From positions 1 through 9,456 of the forward strand of contig CAJXPH010000098.1 in NCBI GenBank assembly GCA_913057765.1: DNA of 9,456 nucleotides, written 5' to 3'. Of the stretch, positions 1 to 5,456 are shown piece by piece. The number at the start of each line of letters is the position of its first letter. Within the stretch, counting starts at the first letter, position 1. Origin of the DNA: an uncultured Campylobacteraceae bacterium. Its GTDB lineage: Bacteria; Campylobacterota; Campylobacteria; Campylobacterales; Arcobacteraceae. The translations under genes and the position numbers were made by a program. The notes beneath the pieces were generated by a model. It worked only from the letters and a program-made list of their open reading frames with translations, was not told the origin of the DNA and made no database searches.

Positions 1-42
1 CTATCCTCTTCGTCGGCAGCGTCAGATGTGTATAAGAGACAG
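1..42 (+). other. Untrimmed Nextera sequencing adapter (artefact)
   Basis: The first 42 bases are library adapter, not genome. In order they are one C, the 8-base index TATCCTCT, the Nextera read-1 segment TCGTCGGCAGCGTC, and the 19-bp Tn5 mosaic end AGATGTGTATAAGAGACAG, which ends at base 42. The same construct recurs in reverse complement at 9406-9456. Genome sequence starts at base 43. Recognition of the adapter is established knowledge, and the match is exact by eye. Confidence 0.98.
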
Positions 43-244
43 GTTTATAATACTCCTATTTTAAATATAAGTAAACACTTACTAAAAAGATACTATGTAT
101 CAAAAAGTAATACATAAAATTTTTATTAACAAATTCCTCATATGCTAATGCTTCTATATATTTTAATGATATCTAAAGAGTAAAAGCTAAGAAAAGTTAC
201 TTTTCTAGACACCCAAATGTAAAATCGATATACTAATTAATAGG

Positions 245-273
245 AAACTCCTTGTAATGGGAGTTTTAAATAA
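245..273 (+). terminator. Weak hairpin terminator in the leading gap
   Basis: AAACTCC (245-251) pairs perfectly with GGAGTTT (260-266) around an 8-base loop, and the 3' arm runs into TTTTAAAT. The short T-run makes it a modest intrinsic terminator on the plus strand, presumably for a gene lying left of the contig edge. The rest of 43-335 shows no convincing gene. It holds small AT-rich inverted repeats (94-100 with 110-116, and AGAAAAG at 190-196 with CTTTTCT at 200-206) and a possible -10 (TATACT, 292-297) ahead of the next gene. Confidence 0.4.
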
Positions 274-335
274 GTATCAAGTTTATTTTTGTATACTAAT
301 ATCTTAAGTTTACAAATAATTTAGAAGGAAATAAT

Positions 336-1532
336 ATGACAGTTACTGAGTTCTTATCTATTGCAAAAGAATCAAATTACAACTTATTAGATATATATAA
401 ACAGGCGCCAAATGAGATTTTAATTATTATAGGAATTATAGTATTTACTATTTTAGTTATTTATTTTTTAATACGAAGATCTGTTAAAATTTCTTCTGCT
501 GTAAAATTAGTCGATAAAATTCAAGATTCAAAAACTTATGATGAATATAATCAAAGAATTTCTGCTTTAGTTGATGAACTTCCAAAAAGAGGTTTGAAAG
601 TTGCTGATGTATTAAATGCAAGCAAAGATCATATCTTATTTAGAACATCTAAACTTTTAGCAAATATGAGTATTTCGGATAAAATTGATAAATACTTAGA
701 GGTTTCTTCAAAGTATAAACAATTAGCCGATGGTTCTACTAAATATAAAAATAAAGAATTAACAGAGTTTTATGATACTAAATCAAAAGATTTGTTAAAT
801 ATAAATTTAAATGAAGAGATAGCATACTATTACCAAGATACATATTTTACAGTTGAAGAAATAAATAATGTAAATAGAATAGTTCAATATGCAAATACTC
901 AAGAAGATCCATCTTTAATCTTAACGCCAATGATTAATACTATTAACCAGTTTAGTTATGGATATAACTTAGAACTATTTAAATTTATAGAAGCTTTAGA
1001 TGAAAAAAGTTCAAAACAAGTATATAAAAATTGTAATGAAAAAGTTGAAGAATTATTAACAAGTGGAGAATCAGAAGTATCTATTAATATTTTAGACTAT
1101 TTATTAGAAAAAGCAGAAAATCAAAAAGTGTATGATTATATTTCTTCATTAAAAATTACTTCATATTTACAACAGTTACATGATTTATACTTTGATAAAA
1201 AAGAAGATATTACTTTAGACTTAGCATTCATTGCTAATCCACTAAAAATCACTTCAGAATATAAAAGCTATTTAGATGAGTCTTTAACTAGTAATTGGAG
1301 AAATTCAGAACATATTGAATTTATTTCTAAAGCTCCAGGGGTATTAGATGTTCTAGGACATATGGAATTTAGAACACTTATTGAAAGAATGGATAATATT
1401 AGTCTCGAAAATGAAAACAAAAGAATGGTAGAAGAAGCTTTAACAATTGCAAAAAGAGCAGAATCAATTGCTTTGGAAGCGCAATCATTAAACAAAAGAC
1501 CTGTAATTGTTCCTTCGACACCTTCAAATTAA
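336..1532 (+). CDS. Single-pass membrane protein with large helical cytoplasmic domain, function unknown
   Basis: I do not recognise this 398-aa protein. A polar N-terminus is followed by one strongly hydrophobic segment at about residues 27-46, then the basic stretch IRRSVK. By the positive-inside rule the remaining ~350 residues should lie in the cytoplasm. That part is rich in Glu, Lys, Ser and Asn and looks mostly helical. Residues about 355-388 (rich in Glu, Lys and Ala) could form a coiled coil, and the end is a short Pro/Ser/Thr tail. No catalytic motif, Walker box or Cys cluster is visible. The ATG is preceded by AGAAGGA at a good distance. It is the first gene of a plus-strand cluster; the next ORF starts 14 bases after its stop. 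The pairing with a second membrane-anchored protein and an S24-type protease suggests a shared envelope-associated role, which is inference only. Confidence 0.75.
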   Translation: MTVTEFLSIAKESNYNLLDIYKQAPNEILIIIGIIVFTILVIYFLIRRSVKISSAVKLVDKIQDSKTYDEYNQRISALVDELPKRGLKVADVLNASKDHILFRTSKLLANMSISDKIDKYLEVSSKYKQLADGSTKYKNKELTEFYDTKSKDLLNINLNEEIAYYYQDTYFTVEEINNVNRIVQYANTQEDPSLILTPMINTINQFSYGYNLELFKFIEALDEKSSKQVYKNCNEKVEELLTSGESEVSINILDYLLEKAENQKVYDYISSLKITSYLQQLHDLYFDKKEDITLDLAFIANPLKITSEYKSYLDESLTSNWRNSEHIEFISKAPGVLDVLGHMEFRTLIERMDNISLENENKRMVEEALTIAKRAESIALEAQSLNKRPVIVPSTPSN

Positions 1533-1546
1533 AATAAGGAATTAAA

Positions 1547-1840
1547 ATGCCAGAATCACTAATATTAATTTTGGCAATTTTAGTTCTTGGTGCTATTGCT
1601 TTTCTATTATTTAAAAAACCTACTACAGCTTCAAAACCTGCCCCTGTAAAAAAAGATGAACTTATTCAAAAGTATGAAGATGAAATGCATGAAATCATAG
1701 ATAAATATAAAGATGATAGTACTAATTTTCAAAAAAAGAAAATTGAATATCTAAAATTTGCGAGTCATGAACTTCATAATAATATATTTTTTGATGCCCA
1801 TGAAGCAAAAGAAATTATAAGAAAGTTGGCAAGTTTATAA
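1547..1840 (+). CDS. Small membrane-anchored protein, function unknown
   Basis: This 97-aa protein starts with a hydrophobic segment at about residues 4-22, too long and uninterrupted for an obvious cleavable signal. It is followed by FKKP and a Pro/Ala/Lys/Thr linker (residues 24-36). The remaining ~60 residues are highly charged and probably helical (for example DELIQKYEDEMHEIIDKYKD). The Lys-rich flank after the membrane segment predicts a cytoplasmic C-terminus, the same topology as the 398-aa protein upstream. AAGGA at 1536-1540 gives a good ribosome binding site for the ATG. Its stop is one base from the start of the S24 peptidase gene, so the two are probably translationally coupled. 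I do not recognise the family. Confidence 0.75.
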   Translation: MPESLILILAILVLGAIAFLLFKKPTTASKPAPVKKDELIQKYEDEMHEIIDKYKDDSTNFQKKKIEYLKFASHELHNNIFFDAHEAKEIIRKLASL

Positions 1841-1841
1841 T

Positions 1842-2222
1842 ATGGAAAATTTAGATTTAATTACTTTAGAGTATAAAGATATTTTTGATGACAATAGAGA
1901 TAAAAAAATTGAGTTTTCTAAAAGCTTATTATTAAGACCATATAATCTAAAATCTTTATTTGTTGTAAAAGTAGATGGAAAATCTATGCAACCAGTAATA
2001 AATGATAGAGCCTTAGTTATTGCAGATTTATCACAAAAAGAGATTATTAATGATTCTATTTATTTAATTTACAAAGAAGATAGAATGTGGATAAAAAAAG
2101 CTTTTGTATCAAGCTCAGAAATAAAGTTTATTTCAATAAATACTGAATATTCTCATTTGGTATATGATTTAAAAGATGTGCATGTTGTTGCAAAAGTTTT
2201 ATTAACTTTTACAAATTTTTAG
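1842..2222 (+). CDS. S24/LexA-type serine peptidase domain protein without HTH
   Basis: The 126-aa product matches the C-terminal half of LexA/UmuD-type proteins. VDGKSMQPVINDRALVIAD (about 44-62) carries the nucleophile Ser48-Met49. Lys85 in MWIKKAF lies 37 residues further on, the Ser-Lys spacing of E. coli LexA (Ser119/Lys156). INTEYSHLVYDLKDVHVVAKVL (split at about 99-120) matches the last strands of the domain. There is no N-terminal helix-turn-helix; the first ~35 residues are charged and short. I see no Ala-Gly or Cys-Gly dipeptide upstream of the serine, so classical self-cleavage is not supported. It may act in trans, or the fold may serve binding only. The start is set by the one-base gap after the preceding gene. 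Its 3' end overlaps the convergent IclR gene by 4 bases. Confidence 0.85.
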   Translation: MENLDLITLEYKDIFDDNRDKKIEFSKSLLLRPYNLKSLFVVKVDGKSMQPVINDRALVIADLSQKEIINDSIYLIYKEDRMWIKKAFVSSSEIKFISINTEYSHLVYDLKDVHVVAKVLLTFTNF

Positions 2223-2953
2223 CAAACAATAATATACTTAGAGGTTAAATCAGAAATCTTTTTTCCAAAATCATCAAGTTTATCTAAACTAAGTCTTGCA
2301 CTAGAACCTGAAATACCAACTGCACCAATTAAAATATTTTCTTTGTTAAACAGTGGAACGGCAACACATCTAAGTCCATATTCATACTCTTCGTCATCAG
2401 TTGAATACCCTCTAGTTCTTACTTCATCCAAATGAGAACTTAAGTTATCAATTGTAGTAATTGTATTTCTAGTATATTCAGTTAATTTTATTTTTTCTAG
2501 TTGATAGTTGCCAAAAGCAAGAATAGATTTTCCCATTGCATTTGTATGTAAAGGGGCATGCAGTCCTATTGAATTTCTTGTTTTTAACACTCTATTGGAA
2601 TTATCAACTTGATTTAGATATAAAACACTATAGTCATCAAATATTGCAATATAACTACATTCTCCTGTGTGAAAATATATATCATCTAATAGTGCTTTTG
2701 TTTTTTTTACAATTAATTCAATTTTAGTTTTTTTTGTAGTATTTTCTAATACATCTGTTGGGATAATTTCTTTAGATTCTTTTAAGTATGTTATAAAGCC
2801 TTCTACTTGTAATGTGGCGATTAATCTTGACATTGTACTTTTATCAATACTTAGACGTTGACATAACTCATTTGCAGTAATTGGTTTACCAAAACTAATT
2901 ATCTCTTTTAATACAGATAATCCTTTGGCAAAGGATTTGATTTGATTTGACAC
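2219..2953 (-). CDS. IclR-family transcriptional regulator
   Basis: This 244-aa protein has the full IclR architecture. The N-terminal winged helix-turn-helix spans about residues 7-68, with PITANELCQRLSIDKSTMSR as the HTH core. The effector domain follows, with family signatures GLHAPLHTNAMGKSILAF (130-147), RGYSTDDEEYEYGLRCVAVP (181-200) and AVGISGSSARL (211-221). Family members bind small organic acids or catabolites and usually control nearby catabolic genes and their own promoter; the ligand here cannot be read from sequence. The start is GTG with a weak upstream AAGAG. An ATG two bases earlier is in another frame. It lies 73 bp downstream of the DJ-1/PfpI gene on the same strand, with a perfect inverted repeat between them. 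Its 3' end overlaps the plus-strand S24 gene by 4 bases, with no terminator seen at the junction. Confidence 0.95.
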   Translation of the reverse strand: MSNQIKSFAKGLSVLKEIISFGKPITANELCQRLSIDKSTMSRLIATLQVEGFITYLKESKEIIPTDVLENTTKKTKIELIVKKTKALLDDIYFHTGECSYIAIFDDYSVLYLNQVDNSNRVLKTRNSIGLHAPLHTNAMGKSILAFGNYQLEKIKLTEYTRNTITTIDNLSSHLDEVRTRGYSTDDEEYEYGLRCVAVPLFNKENILIGAVGISGSSARLSLDKLDDFGKKISDLTSKYIIVC

Positions 2954-2972
2954 ATAGACTCTTTTTTATTTT

Positions 2973-2978
2973 ATTGTA
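2973..2978 (-). promoter_or_regulatory. Likely -10 element for the IclR-family gene
   Basis: On the minus strand this reads TGCTACAAT, an extended -10 (TGnTAnAAT type) ending about 20 bases before the GTG start. No good -35 is visible at 17 bases, which is common for sigma70-type promoters in Campylobacterota. The inverted repeat at 2984-3019 starts just upstream and covers where the -35 would be. Confidence 0.5.
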
Positions 2979-2983
2979 GCAAA

Positions 2984-3019
2984 ACTAGATATACAAAAGT
3001 TTAAAATTGTATATCTAGT
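2984..3019. promoter_or_regulatory. Perfect 13-bp inverted repeat upstream of IclR gene, probable operator
   Basis: ACTAGATATACAA (2984-2996) is exactly repeated in reverse complement as TTGTATATCTAGT (3007-3019) around a 10-base AT spacer. It sits between the DJ-1/PfpI stop and the IclR start and overlaps the -35 position of the IclR promoter, which fits an autoregulatory operator. On the minus strand the repeat is followed only by TTTTGC, and the stem has few G/C pairs, so an efficient terminator is less likely but cannot be excluded. Confidence 0.55.
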
Positions 3020-3026
3020 AAAAAAA

Positions 3027-3590
3027 CTATTTTAAAAGTTCATTAAATTTTGCAAGCCATTCAGGGTGTGCAGGCCATGCTGCCGCTGTTACTAAGTTTC
3101 CATCTACATGTGCAGCTTCAAATCCAATATCTGCCCATTTTGCACCATGTCTTGCTAAGTCAGGAGCACATGCTGGATAACAAGAACAAGTTTTGTCTTT
3201 AACAATATCTGCTGCAACTAATACTTGAATACCATGACAAACTGATGCAATTGGCTTGTTATCATTATTAAAGTTTTGAACAATCTCAATAACTCTTGGA
3301 TTTAACCTAATATATTCAGGAGCTCTTCCTCCAGGAATAACAAGTGCATCATAGTTTGATTCATTTACTTCATCAAAAGTTGCATTTAGAGTAAAGTTAT
3401 GACCAGGTTTCTCTGTATACGTTTGATCACCTTCAAAATCATGGATTGCAGTTTTTATTTGTTCACCACTTTTTTTATCTGGGCAAACTACATCAACATC
3501 ATGACCTAACATTTTTAGACATTGAAATGGAACCATCATTTCATAATCTTCAACAAAATCACCTGCAACAATTAATATTTTTTTTGACAT
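3027..3590 (-). CDS. DJ-1/PfpI family protein
   Basis: The 187-aa product has the class I glutamine-amidotransferase-like fold of the DJ-1/PfpI family. KKILIVAGDFVEDYE (3-17) includes the conserved acidic Glu14, and ALVIPGGRAPEYIR (82-95) is the family's glycine turn. The nucleophile elbow SVCHGIQVL (116-124) carries reactive Cys118 followed by His119. Residues 134-144 (TCSCYPACAPD) resemble the YPAC region of DJ-1D-like and general-stress members, and add three further cysteines. The length is normal for a single-domain member. Relatives have been reported as proteases, glyoxalase III, deglycases or redox chaperones; the sequence does not decide which. AAGGAG lies just upstream of the ATG. 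It is downstream of the rubrerythrin-like gene, separated by a terminator, and upstream of the IclR regulator, which may respond to the same conditions. Confidence 0.93.
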   Translation of the reverse strand: MSKKILIVAGDFVEDYEMMVPFQCLKMLGHDVDVVCPDKKSGEQIKTAIHDFEGDQTYTEKPGHNFTLNATFDEVNESNYDALVIPGGRAPEYIRLNPRVIEIVQNFNNDNKPIASVCHGIQVLVAADIVKDKTCSCYPACAPDLARHGAKWADIGFEAAHVDGNLVTAAAWPAHPEWLAKFNELLK

Positions 3591-3606
3591 TTTAACTCCT
3601 TAATTT

Positions 3607-3627
3607 GAGAATATTAGATATATTCTC
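3607..3627. promoter_or_regulatory. 8-bp inverted repeat in the leader of the DJ-1/PfpI gene
   Basis: GAGAATAT (3607-3614) and ATATTCTC (3620-3627) form a perfect inverted repeat with a 5-base spacer, 17 bases upstream of the ATG and next to its ribosome binding site. TATATT at about 3629-3634 (minus strand) could be the -10, which would put the repeat over the start of transcription. It may be an operator or a 5'-leader hairpin. Confidence 0.4.
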
Positions 3628-3791
3628 TTAATATAAGAATTTTAATACTAATATGATTAATTAAAAATATAAAATTAAACTATATATTTATATTCTTACA
3701 TTGTGAAACTAAAAGTAAATTATTTGTTTTTGAAGTAGTTTTATTTTCTTATGAAAATATTTTGTATGTAGGATTTATCTGTAATTAAAAT

Positions 3792-3820
3792 CTAAAAGCA
3801 GAAAAGTTTTCTGCTTTTAG
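3792..3820 (-). terminator. Terminator of the rubrerythrin-like gene
   Basis: CTAAAAGCAGAAAA (3792-3805) pairs perfectly with TTTTCTGCTTTTAG (3807-3820), a 14-bp inverted repeat with one central base. The T-run lies within and after the 3' arm on the minus strand (TTTTAGATTTT). It starts 16 bases past the stop of the 155-aa gene and separates it from the DJ-1/PfpI gene. The symmetry would let it work in both directions. The remaining 3628-3791 is AT-rich with no gene visible. Confidence 0.8.
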
Positions 3821-3835
3821 TATTTTGTGGAAGAA

Positions 3836-4303
3836 TTAAAATTCAGCGCTTGCAACCCAGTCAGCTGGTTCTTCAAGAAATGCTACAATTTCTTCAAGAA
3901 TTTCTTTATGTTTAATTTCTTCTTTTGCTACATGAAGAAAAATCTTTTTTTGTTTTTCGTTAGTTAGTTCACTGGCCTTATCAGCATAGAAGTCGTGAGA
4001 ATCTTCTTCTCTAGCGATTGCATCTTTATAGAATTGAATTTGTTCCGCATCGAAAGTAACGTTATTTCTTTCTTCATTAAGTGTTTGGAAAATTGTTTGA
4101 GTATCTGTAATTAGATCTAATTCTTCTAAATTCATATCCTCTTTTTTCAACATATTCTTGAAAACATTATAATGCTTAACTTCTTCATCTGCAAGCATAG
4201 TAAAAATTCTTTTTAATCCACTATTTGTAGCAGCAGAAGCCATTTCTCTATAATATGCTTCTCCTTCTTTCTCAACTTTCATAGCGTATTCGTAAACATT
4301 CAT
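3836..4303 (-). CDS. Rubrerythrin/ferritin-like diiron protein (no rubredoxin domain)
   Basis: The 155-aa protein is a four-helix ferritin-like domain with both halves of a diiron site. Helix 1 has E-x6-Y (Glu11 to Tyr18), helix 2 has ADEEVKH (Glu41, His44), helix 3 repeats E-x6-Y (Glu99 to Tyr106), and helix 4 has AKEEIKH (Glu129, His132). This fits the COG1633-type rubrerythrin-related group. A full rubrerythrin would end in a rubredoxin domain with two CxxC pairs; this one ends PADWVASAEF and contains no cysteine, so it lacks an internal electron-transfer iron centre. Relatives take part in peroxide reduction or iron handling in the cytoplasm. AAAGGGA precedes the ATG. It has its own promoter (4333-4361) and terminator (3792-3820), so it is probably a single-gene unit. 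Confidence 0.9.
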   Translation of the reverse strand: MNVYEYAMKVEKEGEAYYREMASAATNSGLKRIFTMLADEEVKHYNVFKNMLKKEDMNLEELDLITDTQTIFQTLNEERNNVTFDAEQIQFYKDAIAREEDSHDFYADKASELTNEKQKKIFLHVAKEEIKHKEILEEIVAFLEEPADWVASAEF

Positions 4304-4332
4304 ATTTCTTCCCTTTAAAGTTTATTTATAAA

Positions 4333-4361
4333 ATAATATCACACAAAATATATAAAGTCAA
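4333..4361 (-). promoter_or_regulatory. Sigma70-type promoter of the rubrerythrin-like gene
   Basis: Minus strand: TTGACT (4356-4361), exactly 17 bases, then TATTAT (4333-4338), about 30 bases before the start codon. It is the best -35/-10 pair in the window. It lies in the 70-bp gap after the stop of the 248-aa gene, where no terminator is evident, so some read-through into this gene is possible. Confidence 0.75.
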
Positions 4362-4373
4362 TTTAAGTTAGCT

Positions 4374-5120
4374 TTATTCGTATGGAATTGGAATCGGTGG
4401 GTTAGATTCAAACGATTTTTTGATTGAATGATTAATTGCATGTTTATATTTTGAATATTGTACTGGAGATGCAAATTGCATTAATTCTATCGAACCATGT
4501 AATGTTTTTTCTTTTTTGTAAACAAAAGCAACTTTTTTACCCATTTGTACTGTACGTTCATAAATCAATCTTGCATAGTCATCTATATTTGAAAATTCTT
4601 TTGGATTTATTTTTTCTCCCCATGCAAAAAATACAAATTTACCTGCAGGAATAATATTTTGTGCATCAAGATACATAAGATCTCTATCAAATTCAGTATT
4701 TTGTGCTGAATTATATGTTTCTAAATCTTCATTAAATTTCATAAGAAGCTGTGACGCATCAATATTTTCTTCAACTAAGTTAAATAGATTTTTTAATTCT
4801 ACAAGTTTTCCTGCACATTGTTTAGCCATCGCTTGCTTAAATGTAGTAATGTGATTTTCAGATTTCAATTCAATATATTCATCAAATTGGTCAAAATCTT
4901 GATCTAATAAAAATTTATTCGAATCAAATCCTACCGGTGTAACTACCGGGTTATATAAAAATACTGTTCCTGCAATATTCTTTTTTCTATCTTTATTAGT
5001 TTTTATTAATTGTTTTAATTCTTTAGCAGTGATTGTTTCATCATCTCTATTAAAATATAAGTAGCTTGATGTTAAAAAAATTTCCTCATATTTAGTTTCT
5101 AAAATTCCAAAATATTGCAT
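4374..5120 (-). CDS. Conserved-looking protein of unknown function (248 aa)
   Basis: I do not recognise this soluble-looking protein. It has no signal peptide or membrane segment. The N-terminus MQYFGILETKYEEIFL leads into a Lys-rich stretch (DRKKN, about 44-48). The middle (about 100-150) looks helical. The C-terminal part has AGKFVFFAWGEKI (about 159-171), then a helix and KVAFVYKKEKTLHGS (about 195-209), and ends in a Pro-rich tail. The AWG followed by a basic, His-containing strand loosely recalls DUF1643-type proteins, but the resemblance is too weak to name. Only one Cys (in KQCAG) is present. TAAGGATTGAC gives a good ribosome binding site before the ATG. The gene is transcribed away from the aminotransferase gene, with a 336-bp gap between them. 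Confidence 0.7.
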   Translation of the reverse strand: MQYFGILETKYEEIFLTSSYLYFNRDDETITAKELKQLIKTNKDRKKNIAGTVFLYNPVVTPVGFDSNKFLLDQDFDQFDEYIELKSENHITTFKQAMAKQCAGKLVELKNLFNLVEENIDASQLLMKFNEDLETYNSAQNTEFDRDLMYLDAQNIIPAGKFVFFAWGEKINPKEFSNIDDYARLIYERTVQMGKKVAFVYKKEKTLHGSIELMQFASPVQYSKYKHAINHSIKKSFESNPPIPIPYE

Positions 5121-5285
5121 GTCAATCCTTAAATAATATATGCAATGCTATCAAAAACTTGCTCATTTTTAGGTAAAGTAGTTTTAATTTAAAATAATTT
5201 TCCCGTTAAAACTTAAATAAGACTAAAATACTCCTATTTGTTTTTTATTCATAAAACTCTTTAAGTCTAATCTATTATAATTACT

Positions 5286-5378
5286 TCACATTAAAATTTG
5301 ATGTAAAACACACAGCCAAATTACACAATGTAAATTGACACAAGTATTAATTCTTCTCCTTCGCTTGGTTGATTTCAT
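5286..5378 (-). CDS. Possible 30-aa small protein or leader peptide
   Basis: ATG at 5378-5376 opens a 30-codon frame ending in TGA at 5286. The peptide starts MKSTKRRRR and continues with a Cys/Leu/Val-rich stretch (INTCVNLHCVIWLCVLHQIL), so it is basic then hydrophobic, like a tiny membrane-associated peptide. GGAGGAGG at 5390-5397 is an unusually strong Shine-Dalgarno for this AT-rich DNA, although 11 bases from the ATG is long. It points toward the 248-aa gene, which starts about 165 bases downstream. No homology can be judged; chance is a real alternative. Confidence 0.25.
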   Translation of the reverse strand: MKSTKRRRRINTCVNLHCVIWLCVLHQILM

Positions 5379-5421
5379 TGTGTTATATTCCTCCTCCAAT
5401 TATTTATTACCCTAACTTTGA

Positions 5422-5427
5422 TATAAT
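5422..5427 (+). promoter_or_regulatory. -10 element of the aminotransferase gene
   Basis: TGATATAAT is a perfect extended -10, with TATAAT at 5422-5427, about 30 bases before the ATG. The 5' leader would be about 23 bases and includes AGGA. No clear -35 lies 17 bases upstream. Confidence 0.6.
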
Positions 5428-5456
5428 ATTTTCTTTAATTTTAAATAGGATATTTA

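Larger units (their letters stand above)
5121..5456. other. Divergent intergenic region (336 bp)
   Basis: This gap separates the minus-strand 248-aa gene from the plus-strand aminotransferase. It holds the aminotransferase promoter near its right end and a GGAGGAGG-led 30-codon ORF on the minus strand (5286-5378). Two inverted repeats are visible: ACACAATG (5323-5330) with CATTGTGT (5376-5383), and an imperfect one at 5281-5306 (TTACTTCACAT against ATTTGATGTAA). No RNA gene with a recognised structure is seen. The part near 5121-5280 is plain AT-rich sequence. Confidence 0.7.

Noticed and set aside
94..116. TATGTAT/ATACATA hairpin in the leading gap
   Set aside because: Seven weak A/T-rich pairs with a 9-base loop and no T-run; not distinguishable from chance in this composition.
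1268..1495. 75-codon minus-strand open frame
   Set aside because: It lies entirely within the 398-aa gene, has a composition expected of an antisense shadow, and no ribosome site.
2536..2727. 63-codon plus-strand open frame
   Set aside because: It is antisense to the well-supported IclR effector domain; an AT-rich shadow rich in Leu, Tyr and Ile.
4436..4654. 72-codon plus-strand open frame
   Set aside because: It is antisense to the 248-aa gene, with no ribosome site and shadow-like composition.
5240..5266. Nine-codon minus-strand frame MNKKQIGVF near the 248-aa gene leader
   Set aside because: Too short and without a clear ribosome site; expected by chance.
5286..5345. Alternative TTG-started frame on the minus strand following AAGGAG
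   Set aside because: The spacing is 12 bases to a TTG, the peptide is only about 20 residues, and it overlaps the better 30-codon frame.
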